A stretch of 64,000 bases of DNA, from NCBI RefSeq assembly GCF_011305995.1, contig NZ_CP049910.1:3720001-3784000 (forward strand), given 5' to 3'. The notes below the pieces were generated by a model. It had not been told where the DNA came from, did no database searches, and saw nothing but the letters and a program-made list of their open reading frames with translations. A program made the position numbers and the translations under genes. Within the stretch, counting starts at the first letter, position 1; each line of letters begins with the position of its first letter. Of this stretch, positions 49,691 through 58,142 are shown one piece after another. The stretch is from Diaphorobacter sp. HDW4A. Lineage in GTDB: Bacteria; Pseudomonadota; Gammaproteobacteria; Burkholderiales; Burkholderiaceae_C.

Positions 49691-49708
49691 TGGTGCCGGT
49701 TGTCGGAA
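49691..49708 (-). repeat. Right attachment site (attR-like) inside tRNA-Thr
   Basis: TGGTGCCGGTTGTCGGAA is the complement of the tRNA-Thr 3' end. It is repeated, minus one base, at 39877-39893. The integrase-proximal copy keeps the tRNA intact, so insertion does not inactivate it. Confidence 0.65.
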
Positions 49709-49766
49709 TCGAACTGACGACCTACCGCTTACAAGGCGGGTGCTCTACCAACTGAGCTAAACCGGC
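49691..49766 (-). tRNA. tRNA-Thr (anticodon TGT)
   Basis: Read on the minus strand, GCCGGTT pairs with AACCGGC in the acceptor stem; the D-arm is GCTCAGTTGGTAGAGC; the anticodon loop CTTGTAA has anticodon TGT (49733-49731); and the T-loop is TTCGATT. CCA is encoded at 49693-49691. It reads ACA. Its 3' end serves as the integration target. Confidence 0.95.
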
Positions 49767-49833
49767 GAAGCTCTTATTCTAGCTTCAAGTTTTGGGTGTT
49801 TTGGACAAAACCAAAAAACTTTTTCTATTTTGT

Positions 49834-50376
49834 TTACTTCACGAGCTTAAGAGATGGACGCGCACCACCACCTCCAGCAGGTGGCTTGGGAGGCGGCACA
49901 TCCTCATCGGACGCCTTCTCCTGCACACCACCCACAGGGACCAATTGTGGAGCCGGGCGCTCTGAAGCGCCGTCTACCTTGGTGGACGAATCCGCCACCT
50001 CATCCATCTGCGAAGGCACAGCGTCTTGCGATACCGCGCCGTCGAGATTATCGACCGGCGGGGGAAACGCCATGCCCTGCCCATTCTCGCGAGCATAGAC
50101 GGCGATCACACGGCCCACGGGGACCATGATCTCGCGCGCCACGCCGCCAAAGCGGGCCTTGAACTCGATGAAGTCGTTGCCAAGCTGCAGGCTGCTGGTC
50201 GCGTCGTAGCTGGCGTTCAGCACAATCTCGCCGTCCTTCACGAACTCATGCGGCACCCGAACGGAGTCGTTCACGCTGACCACGATGTAGGGCGTGAATC
50301 CGTTATCGATACACCACTCATGGATCGCGCGGACCAGATAGGGCCGGGTGGAGGTGATTTCCGGGGCATTGATCAT
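49834..50376 (-). CDS. sspB: ClpXP specificity-enhancing factor SspB
   Basis: SspB tethers ssrA-tagged proteins to ClpXP. The 180-aa protein has the substrate-binding fold (STRPYLVRAIHEWCIDNGFT, VPVGRVIAVYARENGQGM), a long acidic and proline-rich linker (about 105-165), and a C-terminal ClpX-binding peptide (ARPSLKLVK). It is downstream of sspA in the same direction. Confidence 0.94.
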   Translation of the reverse strand: MINAPEITSTRPYLVRAIHEWCIDNGFTPYIVVSVNDSVRVPHEFVKDGEIVLNASYDATSSLQLGNDFIEFKARFGGVAREIMVPVGRVIAVYARENGQGMAFPPPVDNLDGAVSQDAVPSQMDEVADSSTKVDGASERPAPQLVPVGGVQEKASDEDVPPPKPPAGGGGARPSLKLVK

Positions 50377-50426
50377 GTTTTGAATGCGTCAGTCAGTGCG
50401 TTGAGTCAGTTCAAGCAGCACGCAGC

Positions 50427-51038
50427 TTACTTGCGCATCACCTTTTCGGAAGGCGTCAGCGCTTCGATGTAGGCCGGACGCGAGAAGATGCGCTCTGCAT
50501 ACTTGAGCAGCGGAGCAGCGTTCTTGCTCAGCTCGATACCGTAGTAGTCGAGACGCCAGAGCAGCGGTGCAATCGCCACGTCGAGCATCGAGAAATTCTC
50601 GCCGAGCATGTACTTGTTCTTCAGGAACACGGGCGCCAGCTGGGTCAGGCGATCACGGATATGCGAGCGGGCCTTTTCCAATGCCTTGTCGTTGCCCTTG
50701 GAGGCGCGCGACTCGAGCGTGTTCACGTGAACGAACAGTTCCTTCTCGAAGTTCAAGAGGAACAGACGCACGCGGGCGCGATCCACAGGGTCGCCAGGCA
50801 TCAGTTGAGGATGCGGGAAGCGCTCGTCGATGTACTCGTTGATGATGTTCGACTCATACAGGATCAAATCGCGCTCGACCAGGATGGGCACCTGACCGTA
50901 CGGATTCATCACATTGATGTCTTCGGGCTTGTTGTAGAGATCCACATCACGGATTTCGAAGTCCATGCCCTTCTCGAACAGAACGAAGCGGCAACGGTGT
51001 GAAAAAGGACAGGTCGTACCCGAATAAAGCACCATCAT
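50427..51038 (-). CDS. sspA: Stringent starvation protein A
   Basis: SspA is a glutathione-S-transferase-fold protein that binds RNA polymerase. The 203-aa sequence starts MMVLYSGTTCPFSHRCRFVL; the PYGQVPILVERD and ESNIINEYIDERFPHPQL segments are typical. It usually lacks transferase activity. It sits between petC and sspB, a conserved betaproteobacterial layout. Confidence 0.95.
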   Translation of the reverse strand: MMVLYSGTTCPFSHRCRFVLFEKGMDFEIRDVDLYNKPEDINVMNPYGQVPILVERDLILYESNIINEYIDERFPHPQLMPGDPVDRARVRLFLLNFEKELFVHVNTLESRASKGNDKALEKARSHIRDRLTQLAPVFLKNKYMLGENFSMLDVAIAPLLWRLDYYGIELSKNAAPLLKYAERIFSRPAYIEALTPSEKVMRK

Positions 51039-51143
51039 GGTGAGCGGCTCCTAAAAAGTCAAAAGAGTGGACGCTTTCGCGGCCACTCTGCACCAGTCAA
51101 ACCGAAGCTCGACCGGAAGAACAAGGCATTGAATATATGGCGA

Positions 51144-51902
51144 TTACTTGACGTCTTTCCAGAAGGCTGCGTTGAGCCTCCACGCGATGAACGTCATGAT
51201 TCCCAGGAAGAACAGAACCCATACGCCCACGCGGATGCGCGTATTTTGCGCTGGTTCGCCCATCCACTGCAGGTAGTTCACAAGATCACCTACAGCCTCG
51301 TCGTATTTCTGGGGCGTCATAGTACCAGCGGTCACCTGCTCCCACCCCTTGAATACCTGAGTTTTGTGTCCGTGACTTTCCACCTCGTCGTAAACAGGGC
51401 GGCGATCACCCTGCAATTGCCACATCGGATGCGGCATGCCGACACTCGGGAAAGCCAGATTGTTCCAGCCCGTGGCCTTGGTGTCATCGCGGTAGAAGGT
51501 GCGCAGGAAGGTGTAGAGGTAGTCAGCACCCGTGCCATTGTGACCGGCACGCGAACGTGCGATCACGGTCAGGTCGGGCGGGTTGGCTCCGAACCATTCC
51601 TTGGCCAGCTTGGGATCAATGGACGCCTTCATGGTCTCACCGATCTTGTCGGTTGCGAACATGAGATTGTCCTTGATCTGCGCCTCAGACAGGCCAATGT
51701 CCTTCAAACGATTGATCCGCATGAAAGCGGCCGAATGGCAGTTCAGACAATAGTTCACGAAGATTTTCGCGCCGTTCTGCAGCGAAGCTGTGTCGCTGGT
51801 GTTGACCGGCGCCTTGTCCCACGCGATTCCACCCTCTGCAGCCTGCGCACCCGCAGCGATTCCAAGCGCCGCGACCAGGGTCAAGATAATTTTTTTCATC
51901 AT
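51144..51902 (-). CDS. petC: Cytochrome c1 of the bc1 complex
   Basis: Cytochrome c1 passes electrons from the Rieske protein to soluble cytochrome c. The 252-aa protein has a signal peptide (to AQA, about residue 21), the heme motif CLNCH, the axial-methionine region PHPMWQLQG and a C-terminal membrane anchor (VGVWVLFFLGIMTFIAWRL). ATG 51902 follows AGGAG. It is the last gene of petABC. Confidence 0.95.
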   Translation of the reverse strand: MMKKIILTLVAALGIAAGAQAAEGGIAWDKAPVNTSDTASLQNGAKIFVNYCLNCHSAAFMRINRLKDIGLSEAQIKDNLMFATDKIGETMKASIDPKLAKEWFGANPPDLTVIARSRAGHNGTGADYLYTFLRTFYRDDTKATGWNNLAFPSVGMPHPMWQLQGDRRPVYDEVESHGHKTQVFKGWEQVTAGTMTPQKYDEAVGDLVNYLQWMGEPAQNTRIRVGVWVLFFLGIMTFIAWRLNAAFWKDVK

Positions 51903-51918
51903 GGTTGTGGGCTCCTGC

Positions 51919-53340
51919 TCAATGCGCGGCAAAGGTGACACGATCCGGCACCGGCTTGGGCTCACCCAAACGGCTCCACCAAGGCATCAACAGGAAGAAA
52001 CCGAAGTAAAACAACGTACCGACCTGCGAAACGCGCTCACCAATCGGTGACGGAGGCTGCACGCCCAGATAAGCCAGCACAACGAACCAGACCACGAAGA
52101 TGGCGTACATCCACTTGTGCCAGCTCGGACGATAGCGAATCGAACGCGCGGGGCTCTGATCCAGCCATGGCAGAAAGAACAGGATGATCACGGCACCACC
52201 CATCACCACCACGCCCCAGAACTTGGCGTCAATCGACAACATCAGCGCGATGGCGACGATGGCTGCCACCGCCACAGCGCCCTTGGCAATGCTCGGCAGT
52301 TTCGATTTGAAGATGCCGAAGCCGGCACCCAGCACCACGCAGGCAATCAGCGCATACATCATCTCGCTGGTGATGGCACGCAGCATCGAATAGAACGGCG
52401 TGAAGTACCAGACCGGCGCAATGTGATTCGGCGTCTTCAGCGGATCAGCCGGGATGAAGTTGTTGTACTCAAGGAAGTAACCACCGAACTCGGGCGCAAA
52501 GAACACCACAGCCGAGAAGATGAACAGGAAGATGCAGACGCCGAAGATGTCGTGCACCGTGTAGTACGGATGGAAGGGGATGCCGTCCAGCGGATGACCC
52601 TTCGCGTCCACCGGCTTGCCGGGGCCCTTGATTTCGATCCCGTCGGGGTTGTTGGATCCCACGTCGTGCAGCGCCAGCAAGTGCGCGACGACCAGACCCA
52701 ACAGCACCAGCGGCACGGCGATCACGTGGAAGCTGAAGAAGCGATTCAGCGTTGCGTCACCCACCACATAATCGCCGCGGATCAGCAGCGCCAGATCGGG
52801 ACCGACAAAGGGAATCGCGGCAAACAGGTTCACGATCACCTGAGCGCCCCAGTACGACATCTGGCCCCATGGCAGCAGATAGCCCATGAAGGCTTCGGCC
52901 ATCAGGCACAGGAAGATCGCACAGCCGAAGATCCAGACCAGCTCACGTGGCTTGCGGTACGAGCCGTACAGCAAGCCACGGAACATGTGCAGATAGACGA
53001 CGATGAAGAACGCCGACGCACCCGTCGAGTGCATGTAGCGGATCAGCCATCCCCACGGAACGTCGCGCATGATGTACTCGACCGACTCGAACGCCTTGGC
53101 GGCGTCGGGCTTGTAGTGCATCACGAGGAAGATTCCGGTGACGATCTGGATCACCAGCACCAGCAGTGCGAGCGAGCCGAAGATGTACCAGAAATTGAAG
53201 TTCTTCGGAGCGTAGTACTCCGACATGTGAACCTTGTAGGCCTCGAAGGCCGTGGGAAAGCGGTTCTCCAGCCAGGTCGACGTCTTCTCGACAGCCGAGG
53301 CATTGGGGGAGACATCCTTGAATTCGCGGTAAGCAGCCAT
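51919..53340 (-). CDS. petB: Cytochrome b of the bc1 complex
   Basis: Cytochrome b holds hemes bL and bH and the quinol sites. The 473-aa protein has eight transmembrane helices, heme-ligand histidines (RYMHSTGASAFF, YLHMFRGLLYGSY, HVIAVPLVLLGLVVAHLLAL), the Qo-site PEWY-like segment (here IAPVWYFTPFYSMLR) and a C-terminal extension. It is between petA and petC, with short gaps. Confidence 0.96.
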   Translation of the reverse strand: MAAYREFKDVSPNASAVEKTSTWLENRFPTAFEAYKVHMSEYYAPKNFNFWYIFGSLALLVLVIQIVTGIFLVMHYKPDAAKAFESVEYIMRDVPWGWLIRYMHSTGASAFFIVVYLHMFRGLLYGSYRKPRELVWIFGCAIFLCLMAEAFMGYLLPWGQMSYWGAQVIVNLFAAIPFVGPDLALLIRGDYVVGDATLNRFFSFHVIAVPLVLLGLVVAHLLALHDVGSNNPDGIEIKGPGKPVDAKGHPLDGIPFHPYYTVHDIFGVCIFLFIFSAVVFFAPEFGGYFLEYNNFIPADPLKTPNHIAPVWYFTPFYSMLRAITSEMMYALIACVVLGAGFGIFKSKLPSIAKGAVAVAAIVAIALMLSIDAKFWGVVVMGGAVIILFFLPWLDQSPARSIRYRPSWHKWMYAIFVVWFVVLAYLGVQPPSPIGERVSQVGTLFYFGFFLLMPWWSRLGEPKPVPDRVTFAAH

Positions 53341-53351
53341 GATTGTTTCCC

Positions 53352-53951
53352 TCAAGCCTTCTTGTCGTCGCCGATGAGCAATCGGGTGTCGGACAGGTAC
53401 ATGTGAGGTGGAACCTCAAGGTTGTCGGGAGCGGGTTTGTTCTTGAACACGCGGCCAGCCAGATCGAATGTGGAGCCGTGGCAGGGACAGAGGAAACCGC
53501 CCTTCCAGTCATCCGGAAGCGAAGGCTGAGGACCCGAGTGGAACCGGTCCACCGGCGAGCAGCCCAAGTGGGTGCAGATTCCCACGACGACAAGAACATC
53601 AGGCTTGATCGAACGCGCCTCGTTGCGCGCATACGGCGGCGTAAACTCGTCGGCCTTGCGAAGCGATTTCGGATCGGCCAGTTGCGAGTCGAGCGCTGGC
53701 AACTCATCGAGCTGTTGCTTGGTTCGTTTGACGATCCAGACTGGCTTGCCGCGCCACTCCACCGTCATTTTCTCCCCTTCCTGCAGAGATGAGATATCCA
53801 CCTCCACCGGCGCACCGGCGGCCTTTGCCTTTTCCGACGGCTGAAACGTGCTCACAAAGGGGACGGCAACTCCAACGCCGCCCACCGCACCAGCGCAGCC
53901 AGACGCAATCAGCCACGTCCGTTTGCTGGAATCGATCCGGGATTCACTCAT
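53352..53951 (-). CDS. petA: Rieske iron-sulfur protein of the bc1 complex
   Basis: This subunit carries the [2Fe-2S] cluster that accepts an electron from ubiquinol. The 199-aa protein has an N-terminal Tat-like anchor (SSKRTWLIASGCAGAVGG) and cluster boxes CTHLGC and CPCHGS. It is the first gene of petABC, and its promoter should lie in 53952-54086, which faces the mscL promoter. Confidence 0.96.
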   Translation of the reverse strand: MSESRIDSSKRTWLIASGCAGAVGGVGVAVPFVSTFQPSEKAKAAGAPVEVDISSLQEGEKMTVEWRGKPVWIVKRTKQQLDELPALDSQLADPKSLRKADEFTPPYARNEARSIKPDVLVVVGICTHLGCSPVDRFHSGPQPSLPDDWKGGFLCPCHGSTFDLAGRVFKNKPAPDNLEVPPHMYLSDTRLLIGDDKKA

Positions 53952-54086
53952 GGGGGTCCTCGATTTGCTTCGCTAATATGTTTAACAATAAATTGTAGCG
54001 GAGTGAAAATGGTTAACGCACCATAGCGTTCACCCTTAAGCTAGGCAATACTTCAGTGTTTTCATCTATATCAAAGGATTTCATTT

Positions 54087-54515
54087 ATGAGCTTCATGTC
54101 TGAGTTTCGCGAATTCGCAGTCAAAGGCAACGTCATTGATTTGGCAGTCGGCGTGATCATCGGTGGAGCATTCGGCAAGATCGTTGACTCCATCGTCAAC
54201 GACCTCATCATGCCCATCGTCGGCTTGATCTTCGGCAAGCTGGACTTCTCGAATCTATTCGTTGCACTGGGAAATGTTCCAGAGGGAACACCCCATACCC
54301 TGGAAGCCATCCGCAAGGCAGGCGTCCCGGTTTTCGCCTACGGCAACTTCATCACTGTCGCCGTGAACTTCATCATCCTCGCCTTCATCATTTTCCTGAT
54401 GGTCAAGCAGGTCAACCGCCTGAAGCGCGAAGCTCCGGCCCCGGCCCCAGCTCCGGAAGCCACACCCGAAGACATCGTTCTGTTGCGTGAAATCCGCGAC
54501 AATCTCAAGCGTTGA
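54087..54515 (+). CDS. mscL: Large-conductance mechanosensitive channel
   Basis: MscL opens at high membrane tension to release solutes. The 142-aa protein starts [20 protein letters not shown] and has two transmembrane helices ([20 protein letters not shown] and [19 protein letters not shown]). A proline-alanine linker (APAPAPAP) precedes the C-terminal helix. AAAGGA serves the start. It is flanked by a strong terminator. Confidence 0.97.
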   Translation: MSFMSEFREFAVKGNVIDLAVGVIIGGAFGKIVDSIVNDLIMPIVGLIFGKLDFSNLFVALGNVPEGTPHTLEAIRKAGVPVFAYGNFITVAVNFIILAFIIFLMVKQVNRLKREAPAPAPAPEATPEDIVLLREIRDNLKR

Positions 54516-54540
54516 TTTGATTTTTTTACAACACTCCAAA

Positions 54541-54576
54541 GCAAAACGCCGCTCCATCGAGCGGCGTTTTGCTTTT
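54541..54576 (+). terminator. Rho-independent terminator after mscL
   Basis: GCAAAACGCCGCTC (54541-54554) pairs perfectly over 14 bp with GAGCGGCGTTTTGC (54559-54572), with T residues after it. It can also act on pdxA transcripts from the other side. Confidence 0.9.
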
Positions 54577-54611
54577 CATCACAATCTCATGTATTAATAA
54601 TTGCGCATATT

Positions 54612-55676
54612 TCACTCATTCCAGTTCGCAAGCCGTTTAGCGACCTGAATGGATTCAATCAAACTCGCTGCATCCGCGATTCCGCTTCCTGCAATATCGA
54701 ATGCCGTGCCGTGGTCAGGGCTGGTACGCACCAGCGGCAGGCCCAACGTCACATTCACACCGGAGTCCACACCCAGATATTTGACCGGAATGAGCCCTTG
54801 GTCGTGGTACATGGCGATCACCACGTCGAACTCGCCGTGCTTGTCCACGCTGCTACGAGCGCGCATGAAAACCGTATCTGGCGCAAAAGGACCTGTGGCG
54901 AAAATGCCTTCAACTTGAGCCGCAGCGACCGCCGGAGCGATGATTTCCAGCTCCTCGTGTCCAAACAGGCCCCCTTCTCCCGCATGCGGGTTCAAACCCG
55001 CCACACCCATGCGCGGTGGCCGGCCCAACGTCTTGGACAGCGCGTTGTGGGTAATGCGCAATGTCTGCAATACATTTTCGAAAGTAACCGCATCAATTGC
55101 ATCACGAAGTGACATGTGAATGCTCACCAGCACGGTTCGCAGCGCATCATTGGCAAGCATCATGCGCACCGGCATATCGGCGATGCCCACACCCGTGAAG
55201 GCGGCGGATTCGGCCTGCAGCAACTCGGTGTGTCCGGGAAAGCTCACGCCCGCAAGCGACAGGGCTTCCTTGTGCAGCGGCGCAGTCACCAGTGCCGCGA
55301 CCTCTTCACGCAGCGCGGCGCGCGCGGCCCAGATCACGCAATGTGCGGCAGCATCCCCACCCTCTCGGGTGATCTGGCCAAAAGGCACCAGCGCCGCCGG
55401 CATATCCGGCAACTGGAGCACCGGAATGCATCGCGGCGGCATCCGCAAAGCCTCGGCCGCATCCTCGATGCGCATCACCGGAATCGGCAGATCGCCCTCC
55501 TCACTCACGCATTGCACAGCGCGCCGCATGGTCGCCACATCGCCGACGACGAAACACCCGCGCGTGACGTCAGGCGCGTCGCGAAATGCCTTGACGATGA
55601 TTTCCGAGCCAATGCCCGCCGGGTCGCCTTGCGTGATGACCAGTGGCTTGGACAAATTCTGTGATTCAACGGACAT
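54612..55676 (-). CDS. pdxA: 4-hydroxythreonine-4-phosphate dehydrogenase
   Basis: PdxA acts in pyridoxal phosphate synthesis. The 354-aa protein has QGDPAGIGSEI at the start, TAPLHKEALSLAG, SFPGHTELLQ with a metal-binding histidine, GLNPHAGEGGLFG and AMYHDQGLIPVKYLG, all family marks. It is upstream of nothing clearly linked; a NIF3-like gene precedes it on the same strand. Confidence 0.95.
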   Translation of the reverse strand: MSVESQNLSKPLVITQGDPAGIGSEIIVKAFRDAPDVTRGCFVVGDVATMRRAVQCVSEEGDLPIPVMRIEDAAEALRMPPRCIPVLQLPDMPAALVPFGQITREGGDAAAHCVIWAARAALREEVAALVTAPLHKEALSLAGVSFPGHTELLQAESAAFTGVGIADMPVRMMLANDALRTVLVSIHMSLRDAIDAVTFENVLQTLRITHNALSKTLGRPPRMGVAGLNPHAGEGGLFGHEELEIIAPAVAAAQVEGIFATGPFAPDTVFMRARSSVDKHGEFDVVIAMYHDQGLIPVKYLGVDSGVNVTLGLPLVRTSPDHGTAFDIAGSGIADAASLIESIQVAKRLANWNE

Positions 55677-55705
55677 GGTGTTGCTTGGCGCTTGTTGCTT
55701 GCGAT

Positions 55706-56458
55706 TCAGGCCGGATTCTCGATTTCGATGAACTCATGCGCCAAGCCCAGCTGCTGCGCTACATGCGCGGCGGCGGCAGGTGCGCCGTAGCGCTCAGTCG
55801 CATGATGACCTGCGGCGAGGAAGGCCACCCCGGTCTCGCGCGCGAGGTGTGCCTGAGGTTCGGAGATCTCTCCAGTGATGAAGGCATCGGCACCAGCGGT
55901 GATGGCCGACTCGAAGAAGCCCTGGGCCCCGCCCGTGCACCAGGCGACGCGGCGAATCTCGCGTCCGTTGCCCGGATCAGCCAAGGTCACGTGACGCCCC
56001 AATACCGCTTGCACATGACGTGCCAGATCGGTTGCGCTGGCGAAATCAGCAGCGCCGGCAAAGCCCAGATCCTGCTCGCCAAAGCGTTGGTCGGCCTGCA
56101 GACCCAGTACTCGACCGAGCTGGGCGTTGTTGCCAAATTCGGGGTGCGCATCGAGCGGCAGGTGGTAGGCGAAGAGATTGATGTCGTGCGCGAGCAGCAG
56201 CTGAATGCGCTGCTTCATCCAGCCCGTGATCCGACCGTCCATGCCACGCCAGAACAGGCCGTGGTGCACGAAGATCGCATCGGCCTTCTGTGCGATGGCC
56301 GCTTCGATAAGTGCGCGGCTGGCAGTGACGCCGCTCACAATACGCGAGATGGTTTCCTTGCCTTCAACCTGCAAGCCGTTCGGGCCGTAGTCCTTGAAGC
56401 GCTCGGGCAGCAGGAGTTCGTTAAAGGAGTTCAGCAGGGTTTGCCTTGAGGTGCTCAT
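55706..56458 (-). CDS. NIF3-like metal-binding protein (GTP cyclohydrolase I type 2 family)
   Basis: A 250-aa protein of the NIF3/YbgI family. Metal ligands are visible in IFVHHGLFW near residue 65 and in the C-terminal AGHHATERYG. The role of the family is uncertain; a link to GTP cyclohydrolase has been proposed but is not firm. ATG 56458 gives normal length. Confidence 0.88.
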   Translation of the reverse strand: MSTSRQTLLNSFNELLLPERFKDYGPNGLQVEGKETISRIVSGVTASRALIEAAIAQKADAIFVHHGLFWRGMDGRITGWMKQRIQLLLAHDINLFAYHLPLDAHPEFGNNAQLGRVLGLQADQRFGEQDLGFAGAADFASATDLARHVQAVLGRHVTLADPGNGREIRRVAWCTGGAQGFFESAITAGADAFITGEISEPQAHLARETGVAFLAAGHHATERYGAPAAAAHVAQQLGLAHEFIEIENPA

Positions 56459-56498
56459 GCACTCGATTGTCCCAGATGCACGAGCCACCACAGTCACC

Positions 56499-57830
56499 TC
56501 AACGCGATTGGGGCGAGCGGGGTTGCCAGCCGCGCGAGGCCAGCGGCCAAAAACCGATCACGAAGCCAAGAATGCCCATAGCGGCCACATAGTGTGCGGG
56601 AGCCATCAGGTCGTATTTCTGCCAAATACTGATGATGATTGGCGTCAAGCCACCGAACACGGCATAGGCCATGTTGTAGGCGAACGAGAGGCCCGAAAAG
56701 CGAATGGCGGGCGGGAAGGCGCGCACGCCGGTGATGGGCAGCAGCGAGATCGAGCCGCAGAAGAAACCCACCAGCGCATACAGCCAGATCAGCGATTCGG
56801 GCGTGCCCGGCAGGCTCATGTAGAACAAGTAGGACGTGACGGCCAGACCGCCCCAACCGATCAGCATCACAGCCTTGGTGCTGAAGCGGTCGGTCGCCCA
56901 GCCGCAGACGGCGCAGCCGATGGTGAGGGTGAGCGTCGCCGCCACGTTGGCCTCGAGCGAAAGCGTGGGCGCGATGTGGAAGACCTTCTGCAGATAGGTC
57001 GGCGTCATCAGGATCACCACCACCACGGTGGTCGACAGCACCCACGTCATCAGCGCCACGAGCAGCACAGCCGGGCGATGTTCACGCAACACGGTCTTCA
57101 CCGGCAATTCACTTGCCACCTTCTTTCGTGCGGCAAGCTCCTTGAAGATAGGAGTCTCTTCGAGAAAGCGGCGCAGGTACACCGAGATCAGGCCGAACAC
57201 ACCGCCCAGAATGAACGGAATGCGCCACGCGTATTCGTTGATCTCCGCAGTGCTGTAGTGCGTATTGATGCCCACGGCGATCAACGACCCCAACAGAATG
57301 CCGCCAGTGATGCCAGCCGTCAGCGTGCCGACGGCGAGACCGTAGTGGCGCTCGGGCACATGCTCGGCCACAAAAACCCAGGCACCGGGCATTTCACCGC
57401 CAATGGCAGCACCCTGCAGCACGCGCATGACCAGCAGCAATAGTGGTGCGGCCACACCAATCGATGCATAGGTCGGCAGCAGGCCGATCACCAGCGTGGG
57501 CACGGCCATGAGGAAGATCGAGAGCGTGAACATCTTCTTGCGACCGAGCTTGTCGCCGAAGTGCGCAATGATGATGCCCCCGACGGGGCGGGCCAGATAG
57601 CCGGCCGCGAAGATGCCCAGCGTCTGCAGCTGACGCAGCCACTCAGGCATGTCTGCCGGGAAGAACAGCGCGCCCAGAATATTGGCAAAGAAAACGTAGA
57701 CGACGAAGTCGTAGAACTCCAGCGTACCGCCCAGAGCCGAGAGGCTGAGCGTCTGATAGTCGTGTTTGTTGAGTGTTCGCTGCGGTTCACCGGCAGACGG
57801 GAGCGCGGCCGCAGAAGTCATGTGGGTCAT
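56499..57830 (-). CDS. MFS transporter, metabolite:proton symporter (MHS) type
   Basis: A 443-aa twelve-helix transporter. The family loop after helix 2 is HFGDKLGRKKMFTLSIF, and RVLQGAAIGGEMPGAWVF matches the MHS/ProP/ShiA group. A short N-terminal tail precedes the first helix. Its substrate, perhaps a carboxylate or a compatible solute, cannot be assigned. It is divergent from the DegS-like gene; a 23-bp palindrome lies between. Confidence 0.88.
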   Translation of the reverse strand: MTHMTSAAALPSAGEPQRTLNKHDYQTLSLSALGGTLEFYDFVVYVFFANILGALFFPADMPEWLRQLQTLGIFAAGYLARPVGGIIIAHFGDKLGRKKMFTLSIFLMAVPTLVIGLLPTYASIGVAAPLLLLVMRVLQGAAIGGEMPGAWVFVAEHVPERHYGLAVGTLTAGITGGILLGSLIAVGINTHYSTAEINEYAWRIPFILGGVFGLISVYLRRFLEETPIFKELAARKKVASELPVKTVLREHRPAVLLVALMTWVLSTTVVVVILMTPTYLQKVFHIAPTLSLEANVAATLTLTIGCAVCGWATDRFSTKAVMLIGWGGLAVTSYLFYMSLPGTPESLIWLYALVGFFCGSISLLPITGVRAFPPAIRFSGLSFAYNMAYAVFGGLTPIIISIWQKYDLMAPAHYVAAMGILGFVIGFWPLASRGWQPRSPQSR

Positions 57831-58142
57831 TGCGTGATTCAGTAGTTCGGATGAACAACTGCACGACATATGGCGAACGGATCGCGCCACTGGGTCCAAC
57901 CTTCACAGATCGGCCGATTGGGAAATCTGGGGGTAGGCAAGCCGCGAGGATGCTGCGGATGCAAGGACGAAAGCCGTGGCAGTTGAGTACATACTAAGGG
58001 TTTACCCATAATTGCAACGGAATGAATCAAAACAACCATTCACATTGAATGGTTGAAATGACGCAGCCCTTCGGCACGCTCTTCATCCAAAGGGGGCAGA
58101 AGGACGACAATGCTTTCTTTTGCAAGTAGAGAAACACTCAAC
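57831..58142. promoter_or_regulatory. Divergent control region with a 23-bp palindrome
   Basis: No gene is visible apart from a possible 11-codon extension of degS from ATG 58110. A perfect inverted repeat with 10-bp arms (CAACCATTCA-CAT-TGAATGGTTG, 58033-58055) lies about 55 bp before that ATG. It looks like a repressor site; the regulator is not encoded nearby. Confidence 0.5.

Larger units (their letters stand above)
39877..49708. mobile_element. Phage-satellite-like integrative element at the tRNA-Thr 3' end
   Basis: About 9.8 kb lies between the dciA terminator and tRNA-Thr. It contains a tyrosine integrase beside the tRNA, an AlpA regulator, replication genes (primase, RepA-like ATPase), an HK97-type capsid gene, a prohead protease and several unknown small genes, nearly all on the minus strand with overlapping ends. 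An imperfect copy of the tRNA 3' end (TGGTGC-GGTTGTCGGA) marks the left boundary. No portal, large terminase, tail, holin or lysin gene is present, so this is not a complete prophage. Integrase-arm-like repeats occur near both ends. Confidence 0.85.

Noticed and set aside
52117..53406. A 429-codon plus-strand frame opposite petB
   Set aside because: petB is unmistakable; the antisense product has antisense-type composition (H, Q, R, D rich).
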